Positions 1 to 7,498 of a stretch of DNA of 64,000 nt are shown piece by piece. The stretch is taken from the NCBI RefSeq assembly GCF_025465945.1, contig NZ_JANLNW010000074.1, positions 124,001 to 188,000 of the forward strand, written 5' to 3'. Numbering within the stretch: position 1 is the stretch's first letter; every line of letters starts with the position of its first letter. The stretch is from Pseudomonas sp. 6D_7.1_Bac1. Lineage in GTDB: Bacteria > Pseudomonadota > Gammaproteobacteria > Pseudomonadales > Pseudomonadaceae. Under the pieces are notes generated by a model. It did no database searches, had not been told where the DNA came from, and worked only from the letters and a program-made list of their open reading frames with translations. The position numbers were made by a program, and so were the translations under genes.

Positions 1-77
1 CATTGGATCTGCGGCGTTAACAAGACCCTGCTCGCGAAGGGGCCTGCATAGGCAATACACATTCTGGAAATGACACC

Positions 78-1493
78 ATGAACGACACCGAAAGCCTCAA
101 GGACTACCAACGTGTGCGCATGTTGGCGATCCGCTCGCTGTTCGAAATCATCGAGCAATCCAGCGAAGGCACGGTGATCGTTGACCGCGATGCGAACATC
201 GTCTGGATGAACGAGCGTTACGCCAGACGCTTCGGCCTTGAGTCGGCGGCAGTGGCGATCGGAAAGCCTTGCGAAAGCGTGATCCCCGGCAGCCTGTTGC
301 GCGAGGTCGTGCGTACCGGTCGACCAATCCTGCTGGACATGCAAGACACGCCCAAAGAGCCGCTGGTGGTCATGCGCCTGCCGATTCACGACGATGCCGG
401 CGCGGTGATCGGTGCCATCGGGTTTGCGCTGTTCGATGAATTGCGCAGCCTGTCGCCGATGCTCAAGCGCTACCTGAGCCTGCAGGAAGAGCTGGCCTCG
501 ACCCGTTCGCTGCTGCGAGCCCGGCAAGCCAAATACACCTTCGCCCACTTCATTGGCACCAGCGCCGCCAGCCTGGAAGTCAAACGCCGCGCCCGGCGCA
601 GCGCCAGCACTGAATCCCCGGTCTTGTTGCTGGGTGAAACCGGCACCGGCAAAGAGCTGCTGGCCCAGGCGATTCATGGTGCCTCGCCACGGGCGCATAA
701 AGCCTTTGTCAGCATCAACAGCGCGGCGATTCCCGAAGCACTGCTCGAAGCCGAGTTTTTCGGCACCGCCCCCGGCGCCTTCACCGGTGCGGATCGCAAG
801 GGTCGCTCCGGCAAGCTGCAGATCGCTCAGGGTGGGACCCTGTTTCTTGACGAGATCGGCGACATGCCGCTGCCGTTGCAAAGCAAATTGTTGCGGGTAC
901 TGCAGGAAAAAGAGTTCGAACCGGTCGGCTCCAACGAAGTGATCCAGAGCGACGTGCGAGTGATCGCCGCGACCTCCACCGACCTCGAAGCGGCGATCAA
1001 ACGCGGCGAGTTTCGTGCCGACCTGTATTACCGCCTCAACGTGTTGCCAATTCAGGTACCGCCTCTGCGAGAACGCCTCGACGACCTGCCGGCCCTGAGC
1101 GAAGCGATTCTCGAAGAGCTGCGCAGTCAACATGAACTCGACAGCCAGGCCCTGGAGTTGCTCGGCCAACACGCCTGGCCGGGGAACATTCGCGAGCTGC
1201 GCAATGTGCTGGAACGGGCCGCACTGCTCAGCGATGACCTGATCCTGAACGCCGTCGAGATTCGCGCGGCGATTGGCAGTTTTGTCGCGGTACAGCGCTC
1301 CGTGCCCGCGGCCATTGAAACGGTTGCCAATGAGACTTTCAGCGCTGCCCGTGAACGCTTTGACCGACAGTTGATTGAAAACACGCTGGCGCACTGTGGC
1401 GGCAAGGTTATCGAAGCAGCGGCACGACTGGGGCTTGGGCGCTCGACGTTGTACAAGAAAATGGTCGCGTTGGGGATTGCCGAGTCTCTATAA
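78..1493 (+). CDS. hbcR: Sigma-54-dependent enhancer-binding regulator of 3-hydroxybutyrate catabolism (HbcR-like)
   Basis: A 471-residue cytoplasmic transcription activator that drives RpoN promoters. A PAS sensor domain fills about residues 20-110. The AAA+ domain follows, with Walker A GETGTGKE near 186, the sigma-54 contact loop GAFTGA near 233 and Walker B LFLDEIGD near 255. A Fis-type helix-turn-helix lies at about 430-468. There is no receiver domain, so it is probably governed by a ligand or by the PAS domain. The ATG at 78 is the first one and precedes the PAS domain sensibly. It sits upstream of and co-directional with the permease, dehydrogenase and acetoacetyl-CoA synthetase genes. 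P. aeruginosa PA2005 is an RpoN-dependent activator in the same context, which is the basis for the name. Palindromes at its 3' end and downstream are likely its binding sites. Confidence 0.88.
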   Translation: MNDTESLKDYQRVRMLAIRSLFEIIEQSSEGTVIVDRDANIVWMNERYARRFGLESAAVAIGKPCESVIPGSLLREVVRTGRPILLDMQDTPKEPLVVMRLPIHDDAGAVIGAIGFALFDELRSLSPMLKRYLSLQEELASTRSLLRARQAKYTFAHFIGTSAASLEVKRRARRSASTESPVLLLGETGTGKELLAQAIHGASPRAHKAFVSINSAAIPEALLEAEFFGTAPGAFTGADRKGRSGKLQIAQGGTLFLDEIGDMPLPLQSKLLRVLQEKEFEPVGSNEVIQSDVRVIAATSTDLEAAIKRGEFRADLYYRLNVLPIQVPPLRERLDDLPALSEAILEELRSQHELDSQALELLGQHAWPGNIRELRNVLERAALLSDDLILNAVEIRAAIGSFVAVQRSVPAAIETVANETFSAARERFDRQLIENTLAHCGGKVIEAAARLGLGRSTLYKKMVALGIAESL

Positions 1494-1499
1494 AGAGAT
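1484..1499. promoter_or_regulatory. Putative enhancer site 1 for the sigma-54 activator
   Basis: A 16-bp palindromic element, GTCTCTATAAAGAGAT, overlapping the stop codon of the regulator gene. It shares GTCTCT-N6-AGA with two further copies at 1504 and 1658. Copies 1 and 2 start exactly 20 bp apart, about two helical turns, as expected for paired activator dimers. The assignment to this regulator is inferred from position. Confidence 0.5.
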
Positions 1500-1503
1500 A
1501 TCC

Positions 1504-1519
1504 GTCTCTGTTTATAGAC
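1504..1519. promoter_or_regulatory. Putative enhancer site 2 for the sigma-54 activator
   Basis: Second copy of the 16-bp palindrome, GTCTCTGTTTATAGAC, starting 20 bp after copy 1. It is about 230 bp upstream of the -24/-12 promoter and is separated from copy 3 by a REPIN. Confidence 0.5.
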
Positions 1520-1541
1520 ATGACTTGAAACCGCATCGCGG

Positions 1542-1635
1542 CCATCGCGAGCAGGCTCGCTCCCACACTGAATCGCATTAAATTCACATTTCCGGGTCAA
1601 CCCTGAACAAATGTGGGAGCGAGCCTGCTCGCGAT
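1542..1635. repeat. REPIN (inverted REP pair, GAGCAGGCTCGC family)
   Basis: Two REP palindromes face each other: the first runs from 1542 to about 1567 and its inverted partner from 1612 to 1635, with about 45 bp between. They read as the GCGAGCAGGCTCGCTCCCAC core and its reverse complement. It lies in the 315-bp gap between the regulator and permease genes, between enhancer copies 2 and 3. The rest of that gap holds the enhancer sites, an AT-rich stretch at about 1675-1725 and the promoter. Confidence 0.93.
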
Positions 1636-1657
1636 AGAGCCGTCCCTGCCACTACAA

Positions 1658-1673
1658 GTCTCTAACTTGAGAC
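1658..1673. promoter_or_regulatory. Putative enhancer site 3 for the sigma-54 activator
   Basis: Third copy of the palindrome, GTCTCTAACTTGAGAC, with the most symmetrical arms (GTCTC/GAGAC). It lies about 78 bp upstream of the -24 element. An AT-rich tract between it and the promoter may bend, as usual for RpoN promoters. Confidence 0.55.
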
Positions 1674-1735
1674 AAATTATTTACTGCCTCCTATAAAAAT
1701 AAAAAATATTCATATATTTCAACAAGTTGCTTGAA

Positions 1736-1751
1736 TGGCACGAAACTCGCT
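1736..1751 (+). promoter_or_regulatory. Sigma-54 (-24/-12) promoter
   Basis: TGGCACGAAACTCGCT matches the RpoN consensus TGGCACG-N4-TTGC(A/T) with one mismatch (TCGC for TTGC). The invariant GG (1737-1738) and GC (1749-1750) are separated by exactly 10 bp. It lies 57 bp upstream of the permease start, and its likely activator gene is immediately upstream. Confidence 0.8.
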
Positions 1752-1808
1752 AACGCCCTCTCCTACAAAAGATCCACCCCACAAAAATAACAATCCAGGA
1801 GACACACC

Positions 1809-3200
1809 ATGAGTGTGATCATTGCCTTGGCAGCCCTTGCGCTGCTGATGCTGGCTGCTTACCGTGGCTACAGCGTCATTCTCTTCGCTCCGATTGCCGC
1901 CCTTGGCGCGGTCCTGCTCACTGACCCTTCTGCCGTTGCGCCCGCCTTCACCGGCGTGTTCATGGAGAAGATGGTCGGCTTCATCAAACTGTATTTCCCG
2001 GTGTTCCTGCTCGGCGCGGTGTTCGGCAAGCTGATCGAGCTGTCAGGCTTTTCGCGCTCGATCGTCGCCGCCGCGATTCGCCTGCTCGGTACTCGCCAGG
2101 CGATGTTGGTTATCGTGCTGGTGTGTGCCCTGCTCACGTACGGTGGCGTGTCGCTGTTCGTCGTGGTGTTCGCGGTGTACCCGTTTGCGGCGGAGATGTT
2201 CCGCCAGAGCAATATTCCAAAACGGCTGATCCCGGCGACCATCGCCCTCGGCGCGTTTTCCTTCACCATGGACGCCCTGCCCGGCACCCCGCAAATCCAG
2301 AACATCATCCCCAGCACCTTCTTCAACACCACGGCCTGGGCCGCGCCATGGCTAGGTTTGATTGGTGCAATTTTCGTGTTCTGCGCCGGCATGCTGTTCC
2401 TCCAGCGCCAGCGCAACAAGGCCCAGCGCAGCGGTGAAGGCTATGGCGCGGAGCTGCGCAACGAGCCGGAAACTGCCGCAGACGTGAAGCTGCCTAACCC
2501 GTGGATTGCGCTCTCGCCGCTGTTGCTGGTGGGCATCATGAACCTGCTGTTCACCCACTGGATTCCGCTGTGGTACGGCAAGACCCACAGCCTCAGCCTG
2601 CCGGGCATGACCGCGCCGGTGACCACCGAAATCGCCAAACTCACCGCCATCTGGGCGGTTCAGGCCGCGTTGCTGGTGGGCATCATCATGGTGTTGGTGT
2701 TCGGCTTCCAGGCGATCCGCGGCAAGCTTGCCGAGGGCAGCAGAAGCGCGGTCAGCGGTGCCTTGCTGGCGGCCATGAACACCGCGTCGGAATATGGCTT
2801 TGGCGCGGTCATCGCCTCTCTTCCCGGCTTCCTGGTGCTGGCCGACTGGCTGAAAAGCATCCCCAACCCGCTGGTCAATGAAGCGATCACCGTGACCTTG
2901 TTGGCCGGCATCACCGGTTCAGCCTCGGGCGGTATGAGCATCGCCCTGGCCGCGATGGCCAATGACTTCATCGCAGCGGCTCATGCGGCGAACATTCCTT
3001 TGGAAGTGCTGCACCGGGTCGCGGCCATGGCCAGTGGCGGCATGGACACCCTGCCACACAACGGCGCGGTGATTACCTTGCTCGCGGTGACAGGCTTGAC
3101 CCATCGTGAAGCCTATAAAGACATTTTCTGTATTACGCTGATCAAGACCCTGGCGGTCTTCGTAGTCATCGGTACGTTCTACGCCACCGGCATTGTGTGA
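1809..3200 (+). CDS. GntP-family permease, probable D-3-hydroxybutyrate importer
   Basis: A 463-residue polytopic inner-membrane transporter of the gluconate/H+ symporter (GntP) family. Long hydrophobic segments run through the protein and glycine-rich stretches near residues 370-385 are typical of the fold. The ATG at 1809 follows an AGGAG ribosome-binding site. It is the first gene after the sigma-54 promoter, and its stop is 7 bp before the 3-hydroxybutyrate dehydrogenase start, so the two are surely co-transcribed. That pairing, shared with P. aeruginosa PA2003-PA2004, points to hydroxybutyrate or a related short hydroxy acid as substrate rather than gluconate. The substrate is inferred. 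Confidence 0.88.
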   Translation: MSVIIALAALALLMLAAYRGYSVILFAPIAALGAVLLTDPSAVAPAFTGVFMEKMVGFIKLYFPVFLLGAVFGKLIELSGFSRSIVAAAIRLLGTRQAMLVIVLVCALLTYGGVSLFVVVFAVYPFAAEMFRQSNIPKRLIPATIALGAFSFTMDALPGTPQIQNIIPSTFFNTTAWAAPWLGLIGAIFVFCAGMLFLQRQRNKAQRSGEGYGAELRNEPETAADVKLPNPWIALSPLLLVGIMNLLFTHWIPLWYGKTHSLSLPGMTAPVTTEIAKLTAIWAVQAALLVGIIMVLVFGFQAIRGKLAEGSRSAVSGALLAAMNTASEYGFGAVIASLPGFLVLADWLKSIPNPLVNEAITVTLLAGITGSASGGMSIALAAMANDFIAAAHAANIPLEVLHRVAAMASGGMDTLPHNGAVITLLAVTGLTHREAYKDIFCITLIKTLAVFVVIGTFYATGIV

Positions 3201-3207
3201 GGCACTC

Positions 3208-3981
3208 ATGACAACTCTTTCGGGCAAAACCGCACTGGTCACCGGCTCCACCAGCGGCATCGGTCTGGGCATCGCATTGAGCCTGGCCAAGGCCGGCGCC
3301 AACCTGATCCTCAATGGTTTCGGCGATGCCTCCACGGTCATCACCGAGGTGCAACAGTTCGGCGGCAAAGTCGGCCATCACCCGGCCGACGTCAGCGATC
3401 CCGCGCAAATTGCCGAGATGATCGCTTACGCCGAGCGTGAGTTCGGCGGCGTCGACATTCTGGTGAACAACGCCGGCATCCAGCACGTGTCTGCGGTGGA
3501 AGACTTCCCCGTGGAGCGCTGGGATTCGATTATTGCGATCAACCTGTCGTCGGTGTTTCACAGTACGCGATTGAGCCTGCCAGGCATGCGCGCCAAGGGT
3601 TGGGGGCGGATCGTCAACATCGCCTCGGTGCACGGCCAGGTCGGTTCGGTGGGCAAGGCCGCTTATGTCGCGGCCAAGCACGGGGTGATCGGCCTGACCA
3701 AAGTCGTCGGCCTGGAAACCGCTACCAGCAACGTCACCTGCAACGCCATCTGCCCGGGCTGGGTGCTGACCCCGCTGGTGCAAAAACAGATCGACGACCG
3801 CGCCGCCACAGGCATTGACCCACAGCAGGCGCAACATGATCTGCTGGCCGAGAAACAGCCGTCGCTTGCGTTCGTCACGCCGCCACAATTGGGCGAACTG
3901 GTCTTGTTTTTATGCAGCGAAGCCGGCAGCCAGGTGCGTGGCGCGGCGTGGAATATTGATGGTGGGTGGTTGGCGCAGTAA
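3208..3981 (+). CDS. bdhA: 3-hydroxybutyrate dehydrogenase
   Basis: A 257-residue classical short-chain dehydrogenase that oxidises D-3-hydroxybutyrate to acetoacetate with NAD+ in the cytoplasm. The cofactor motif TGSTSGIG is at residues 12-19, LVNNAGIQH follows, and the catalytic triad is Ser140, Tyr153 and Lys157 (YVAAK). I use the ATG at 3208 rather than one five codons upstream, because it places the Rossmann motif at the usual distance and lies 7 bp after the permease stop. The product acetoacetate is activated by the synthetase encoded next. The assignment rests on family features plus operon context. Confidence 0.92.
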   Translation: MTTLSGKTALVTGSTSGIGLGIALSLAKAGANLILNGFGDASTVITEVQQFGGKVGHHPADVSDPAQIAEMIAYAEREFGGVDILVNNAGIQHVSAVEDFPVERWDSIIAINLSSVFHSTRLSLPGMRAKGWGRIVNIASVHGQVGSVGKAAYVAAKHGVIGLTKVVGLETATSNVTCNAICPGWVLTPLVQKQIDDRAATGIDPQQAQHDLLAEKQPSLAFVTPPQLGELVLFLCSEAGSQVRGAAWNIDGGWLAQ

Positions 3982-4000
3982 AAGGCCAGTTAGGGCATCT

Positions 4001-4131
4001 TGTGGCGAGGGAGCTTGCTCCCGCTGGTCCGCGAAGCGGGCCCAAATTGGTCGACACGTTCTTCCAATGGCAACGCGTTCACCATTTTACGACTGCTGCG
4101 CAGCCGAGCGGGAGCAAGCTCCCTCGCCACA
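4001..4131. repeat. Inverted repeat pair, REP family 2 (GTGGCGAGGGAGCTTGCTCCCGC)
   Basis: TGTGGCGAGGGAGCTTGCTC at 4001 is mirrored by its reverse complement ending at 4131, with an imperfect internal hairpin between. The same family recurs at 10376 and 35891. It fills the gap between the dehydrogenase and the synthetase genes and could attenuate transcription or stabilise the upstream mRNA. Confidence 0.85.
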
Positions 4132-4170
4132 ATAGCCAGCGAGCGTGCAATAAAAAACAAGAGGCCAACC

Positions 4171-6126
4171 ATGTCCAATATCCTCTGGAAACCCAGCGCC
4201 CAGCGCATCAGCAAAACCCGCATGGATGCCTTCCGGCGCTTCAGCAATCAACGGCACAACCTTGCCCTCGCGGACTACCCGGCGCTGCATCAATGGAGCA
4301 TCGATCAGCGCGAAGACTTCTGGCAGGCCATCGTCGATTTCTTCGAGATCACGTTTCACCAGCCACCGAGCACGGTGTTGCGTGAAGGCCCACAGATGCC
4401 CAGCGCCGAGTGGTTTCCCGAGGCCACACTGAACTTTGCCGAACACCTGCTGCGTCGTCGCGATGACGCAACCGCGGTGATTGCCATCGCCGAAAACGGC
4501 CAGCGCGAAACCCTGAGCTACTTTGAGCTGGCCGAGCACGTCGCCGGCCTGCAAAAGAGCCTGCGGGACGCGGGCGTCGGCCCGGGTGATCGGGTGGCGG
4601 CGTGCATGCCAAACACCTGGCAAACCCTGGTGGGCATGCTGGCGACCACCAGCCTGGGAGCGATCTGGTCCTGCTCCTCGCCGGATTTCGGCACCCATGG
4701 GGTGATCGATCGCTTTGGCCAGATCGAACCGAAAGTGCTGATGACCTGCGCCGGCTATCGCTACGCCGGCAAAGAGATCGACCAGACCGCCAAGGTCAAT
4801 GAAATCCTCGAACGTCTACCGTCGCTGCAGCAACTGATCATCGTCCCGTACGCCCGGCCACAGGCCCGCATTGAAGACTACAACACTCAAGCCAGGGTCG
4901 CGCTGTGGGATGAGTTTTACCGCAAGGGCGGTGAGCCCGTCTTTGTCGCGGTGCCCTTCGCCCACCCGCTGTACATCCTCTATTCCAGCGGCACTACCGG
5001 CGTGCCGAAATGCATCATCCACAGCGTCGGCGGTGTGCTGCTGCAACACGTCAAGGAACACGGTTTGCACGTCGACCTCGGGCCTGACGACCGACTGTTC
5101 TACTACACCACCTGTGGCTGGATGATGTGGAATTGGCTGGTCTCGGCATTGGCGGTCGGCAGCAGTGTGGTGCTGTACGACGGCTCGCCTTTCCATCCCG
5201 GTCCGCAACGCTTGATCGACCTGATCGACAGCGAAGCCATCAGCGTCTTCGGCACCAGCCCCAAATACCTGGCGACGCTTGAAAGCAATGAAATCCAGCC
5301 GCGCCTCAGCCATGACTTGAGCAGCCTGAAAACCGTGCTCTCGACCGGCTCGGCACTGTCGCCGCAAAGCTACGATTATGTTTATCGCGAGATCAAAAGC
5401 GAGTTATGCCTGTCGTCGATGTCCGGCGGCACCGACATCGTTTCCTGCTTCGTCGCCGGCAATCCGGTCCTGCCGGTCCGCCGTGGCGAGATGCAGTGCA
5501 AGGGCCTGGGCATGGCTGTTGAAGTCTGGAACGAGGCAGGCCAACCGGTGATCGGCGAAAAAGGCGAGTTGGTCTGCACCCGGCACTTTCCGGCGATGCC
5601 AATCGGCCTGTGGAGTGACCCGCACCAGGAAAAGCTCCGCGCATCGTATTTCAGTCAGTTCCCCGGCGTCTGGGCCCAGGGCGACTACGCCGAACAACGG
5701 CCCAACGGCAGTTGGCTGATCCACGGCCGCTCCGATGCAGTGCTCAACCCCGGCGGCGTGCGCATTGGCACAGCGGAAATCTATCGACAGGTGGAAAAAG
5801 TCCATCAGGTCCTGGACTCGGTTGCCATCGGCCAGCAATGGCAGGATGACGTGCGCGTCGTGTTGTTTGTGCGCCTGTGTGAAGGCGTGACCCTGGATGA
5901 CAACCTTGAGCAAGAGATTCGCCAGGTCATCCGTGCCAACACCACACCTCGGCACGTGCCGGCGAAGATTGTCGCGGTGACGGACATTCCGCGCACCATC
6001 AGCGGCAAGGTTGTCGAGTTGGCAGTCAGAAATGTCGTGCATGGCCAACCGGTGAAAAACACCGATGCACTGGCCAATCCCGAGGCATTGGAGCAATTTC
6101 GCAATCGGCCGGAGCTGACGAACTGA
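4171..6126 (+). CDS. aacS: Acetoacetyl-CoA synthetase
   Basis: A 651-residue member of the ANL acyl-CoA synthetase superfamily that activates acetoacetate with ATP and CoA. The P-loop-like motif YSSGTTGVPK starts at residue 271, the GRSD region lies near 530, and the C-terminal SGK motif has its adenylation lysine at 613. The ATG at 4171 follows AGAGG and gives the usual family length; an upstream in-frame extension runs back through the repeat and is not credible. It is the third enzyme-related gene of the ketone-body locus and delivers acetoacetyl-CoA for thiolysis. Thiolase genes are not in this window. Confidence 0.93.
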   Translation: MSNILWKPSAQRISKTRMDAFRRFSNQRHNLALADYPALHQWSIDQREDFWQAIVDFFEITFHQPPSTVLREGPQMPSAEWFPEATLNFAEHLLRRRDDATAVIAIAENGQRETLSYFELAEHVAGLQKSLRDAGVGPGDRVAACMPNTWQTLVGMLATTSLGAIWSCSSPDFGTHGVIDRFGQIEPKVLMTCAGYRYAGKEIDQTAKVNEILERLPSLQQLIIVPYARPQARIEDYNTQARVALWDEFYRKGGEPVFVAVPFAHPLYILYSSGTTGVPKCIIHSVGGVLLQHVKEHGLHVDLGPDDRLFYYTTCGWMMWNWLVSALAVGSSVVLYDGSPFHPGPQRLIDLIDSEAISVFGTSPKYLATLESNEIQPRLSHDLSSLKTVLSTGSALSPQSYDYVYREIKSELCLSSMSGGTDIVSCFVAGNPVLPVRRGEMQCKGLGMAVEVWNEAGQPVIGEKGELVCTRHFPAMPIGLWSDPHQEKLRASYFSQFPGVWAQGDYAEQRPNGSWLIHGRSDAVLNPGGVRIGTAEIYRQVEKVHQVLDSVAIGQQWQDDVRVVLFVRLCEGVTLDDNLEQEIRQVIRANTTPRHVPAKIVAVTDIPRTISGKVVELAVRNVVHGQPVKNTDALANPEALEQFRNRPELTN

Positions 6127-6132
6127 GAATCC

Positions 6133-6206
6133 GTGTAGGAGCTGGCGCAGCCTGCGATCTTTTGATTTTAATAAACGAAAAAATCGCAGCCTTCGGCAGC
6201 TACGGG
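6133..6206. repeat. Inverted repeat, family 3 (GTAGGAGCTGCCGAAGGCTGCGA)
   Basis: GTAGGAGCTGGCGCAGCCTGCGATC is mirrored by TCGCAGCCTTCGGCAGCTAC after an AT-rich centre. It lies between the convergent aacS and PilU-like genes and may act as a bidirectional terminator-like hairpin. A second copy is at 29973. Confidence 0.8.
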
Positions 6207-6210
6207 AATG

Positions 6211-7329
6211 TCAGTCCACCAGTCCCCATTCACCGGTTTCGGTGGATGGGATTTCGGTTTTTGGTAAACCGTCCGCGTGCAACTTCAGGCGCAAGCGCAG
6301 GTTGTTCGGTGAGTCAGCATTCTTCAATGCCTGCTCCTCATCGATAACGCCCTCGATCACTAGCGCAAACAACGCGCCATCAAAGGTTTGCATGCCGAGG
6401 TTCACAGACTTTTCCATGATGCCCTTGAGCTCTCCCAGTTCATTGCGGCGAATCAGGTCAGCGATGGTCGGTGTACCCAGCATGACCTCCACTGCCGCGC
6501 GGCGCTGGCCATCTCGGGTCCGCACCAGTCGTTGGGAAACGAAGGCCTTGAGGTTGTTGCCCAGGTCATTGAGCAACTGCACACGCCGTTCTTCAGGGAA
6601 AAAATTGATGATCCGGTCCAGCGCCTGATTCGCGTTGTGGGCGTGCAAGGTGGAGATCACCAAGTGCCCGGTGTCGGCAAAGGCCAGCGCGTGCTCCATG
6701 GTTTCGCGGTCGCGGATTTCGCCGATCAGCACCACATCCGGCGCCTGGCGCAGGGTGTTCTTCAAGGCCGCGTGAAAGCTGCGCGTATCAACGCCGACCT
6801 CGCGCTGGTTGATGATTGATTTTTGATGGCGATGGATATATTCCACCGGGTCTTCGATGGTGATGATGTACCCGCTGCTGTGGCGATTGCGGTAATCGAT
6901 CAACGCCGCCAGCGAGGTCGACTTGCCCGAATCCGTGGCACCGACGAACAACATCAGCCCCTGTTTGAGCATCACCGTCTCAAGCAGCACGGCAGGCAGT
7001 TTGAGGTCTTCAAAACGTGGGATATCGAGTTTGATGTTGCGCACGACGATCGACACGTCGTTGCGCTGTTTGAAGATATTGACCCGAAAGCGCCCGACGC
7101 CGACCAGAGAAATCGCCAGATTCATTTCCAGCTCGCGGTCGAACTCCACGCGCTGCTCGGCGTCCATAATGGCCTCGGCAATCCGGGCGATTTCGCCAGA
7201 CTTGAAGGCCTCGCGGGTCAACGCTCGAAGCACACCATTAAATCGCCCGGTGGGCGGTGCTCCAGTAGACAGGTAAAGATCGGAGCCCTCCTGGCTGGCC
7301 AGCATTCTGAGCAACGAGTGAATTTCCAT
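6211..7329 (-). CDS. PilT/PilU-family type IV pilus retraction ATPase (PilU-like, orphan)
   Basis: A 372-residue hexameric secretion-type ATPase closest in layout to PilU. The N-terminal domain starts MEIHSLLRM. The Walker A motif GATDSGKST is near residue 130, the Asp box IITIEDPVEYIH follows, Walker B is VLIGEIRDRETM, and the His box is STLHAHNANQ. The second glycine usual in PilT/PilU Walker A (GxTGSGKS) is Asp here, but the minimal GxxxxGKS pattern is kept. I chose the internal ATG at 7329 because it aligns with the family N-terminus; the extension to 7392 has no homologous look. No pilT, pilus assembly genes or usual pilT neighbours are nearby, so it may be an accessory retraction motor. 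Confidence 0.85.
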   Translation of the reverse strand: MEIHSLLRMLASQEGSDLYLSTGAPPTGRFNGVLRALTREAFKSGEIARIAEAIMDAEQRVEFDRELEMNLAISLVGVGRFRVNIFKQRNDVSIVVRNIKLDIPRFEDLKLPAVLLETVMLKQGLMLFVGATDSGKSTSLAALIDYRNRHSSGYIITIEDPVEYIHRHQKSIINQREVGVDTRSFHAALKNTLRQAPDVVLIGEIRDRETMEHALAFADTGHLVISTLHAHNANQALDRIINFFPEERRVQLLNDLGNNLKAFVSQRLVRTRDGQRRAAVEVMLGTPTIADLIRRNELGELKGIMEKSVNLGMQTFDGALFALVIEGVIDEEQALKNADSPNNLRLRLKLHADGLPKTEIPSTETGEWGLVD

Positions 7330-7400
7330 GGCAAAAAAATATCCGTTAAACCTTCCTTTGAACGAAAATCGCCAGGGCGCGCCACTTTTCACGCGTCCAA

Positions 7401-7430
7401 GCGTCTACTTCTTCGAAGAATAGTAGATGC
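7401..7430. promoter_or_regulatory. Near-perfect inverted repeat in the divergent pilU-like/kinase intergenic region
   Basis: A 30-bp symmetrical element with the perfect core TTCTTCGAAGAA and outer arms GCGTCTACT/AGTAGATGC. It lies 71 bp before the PilU-like start and 69 bp before the kinase start. It could be an operator serving both genes or an mRNA hairpin; no regulator is assigned. Confidence 0.4.
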
Positions 7431-7498
7431 CCTGGTACCTACATAAAGTACCGACACGTAGTATCAACACGTAGCACCGACCTGATGCAGGAACCCCA

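Noticed and set aside
1542..1635. Possible CRISPR-like repeat
   Set aside because: The repeats are inverted pairs scattered singly along the window, not a regular direct array with spacers, and there are no cas genes.
4000..4170. Upstream extension of acetoacetyl-CoA synthetase
   Set aside because: The extra residues come from the REP-family repeat; the ATG at 4171 has a ribosome site and gives the normal length.
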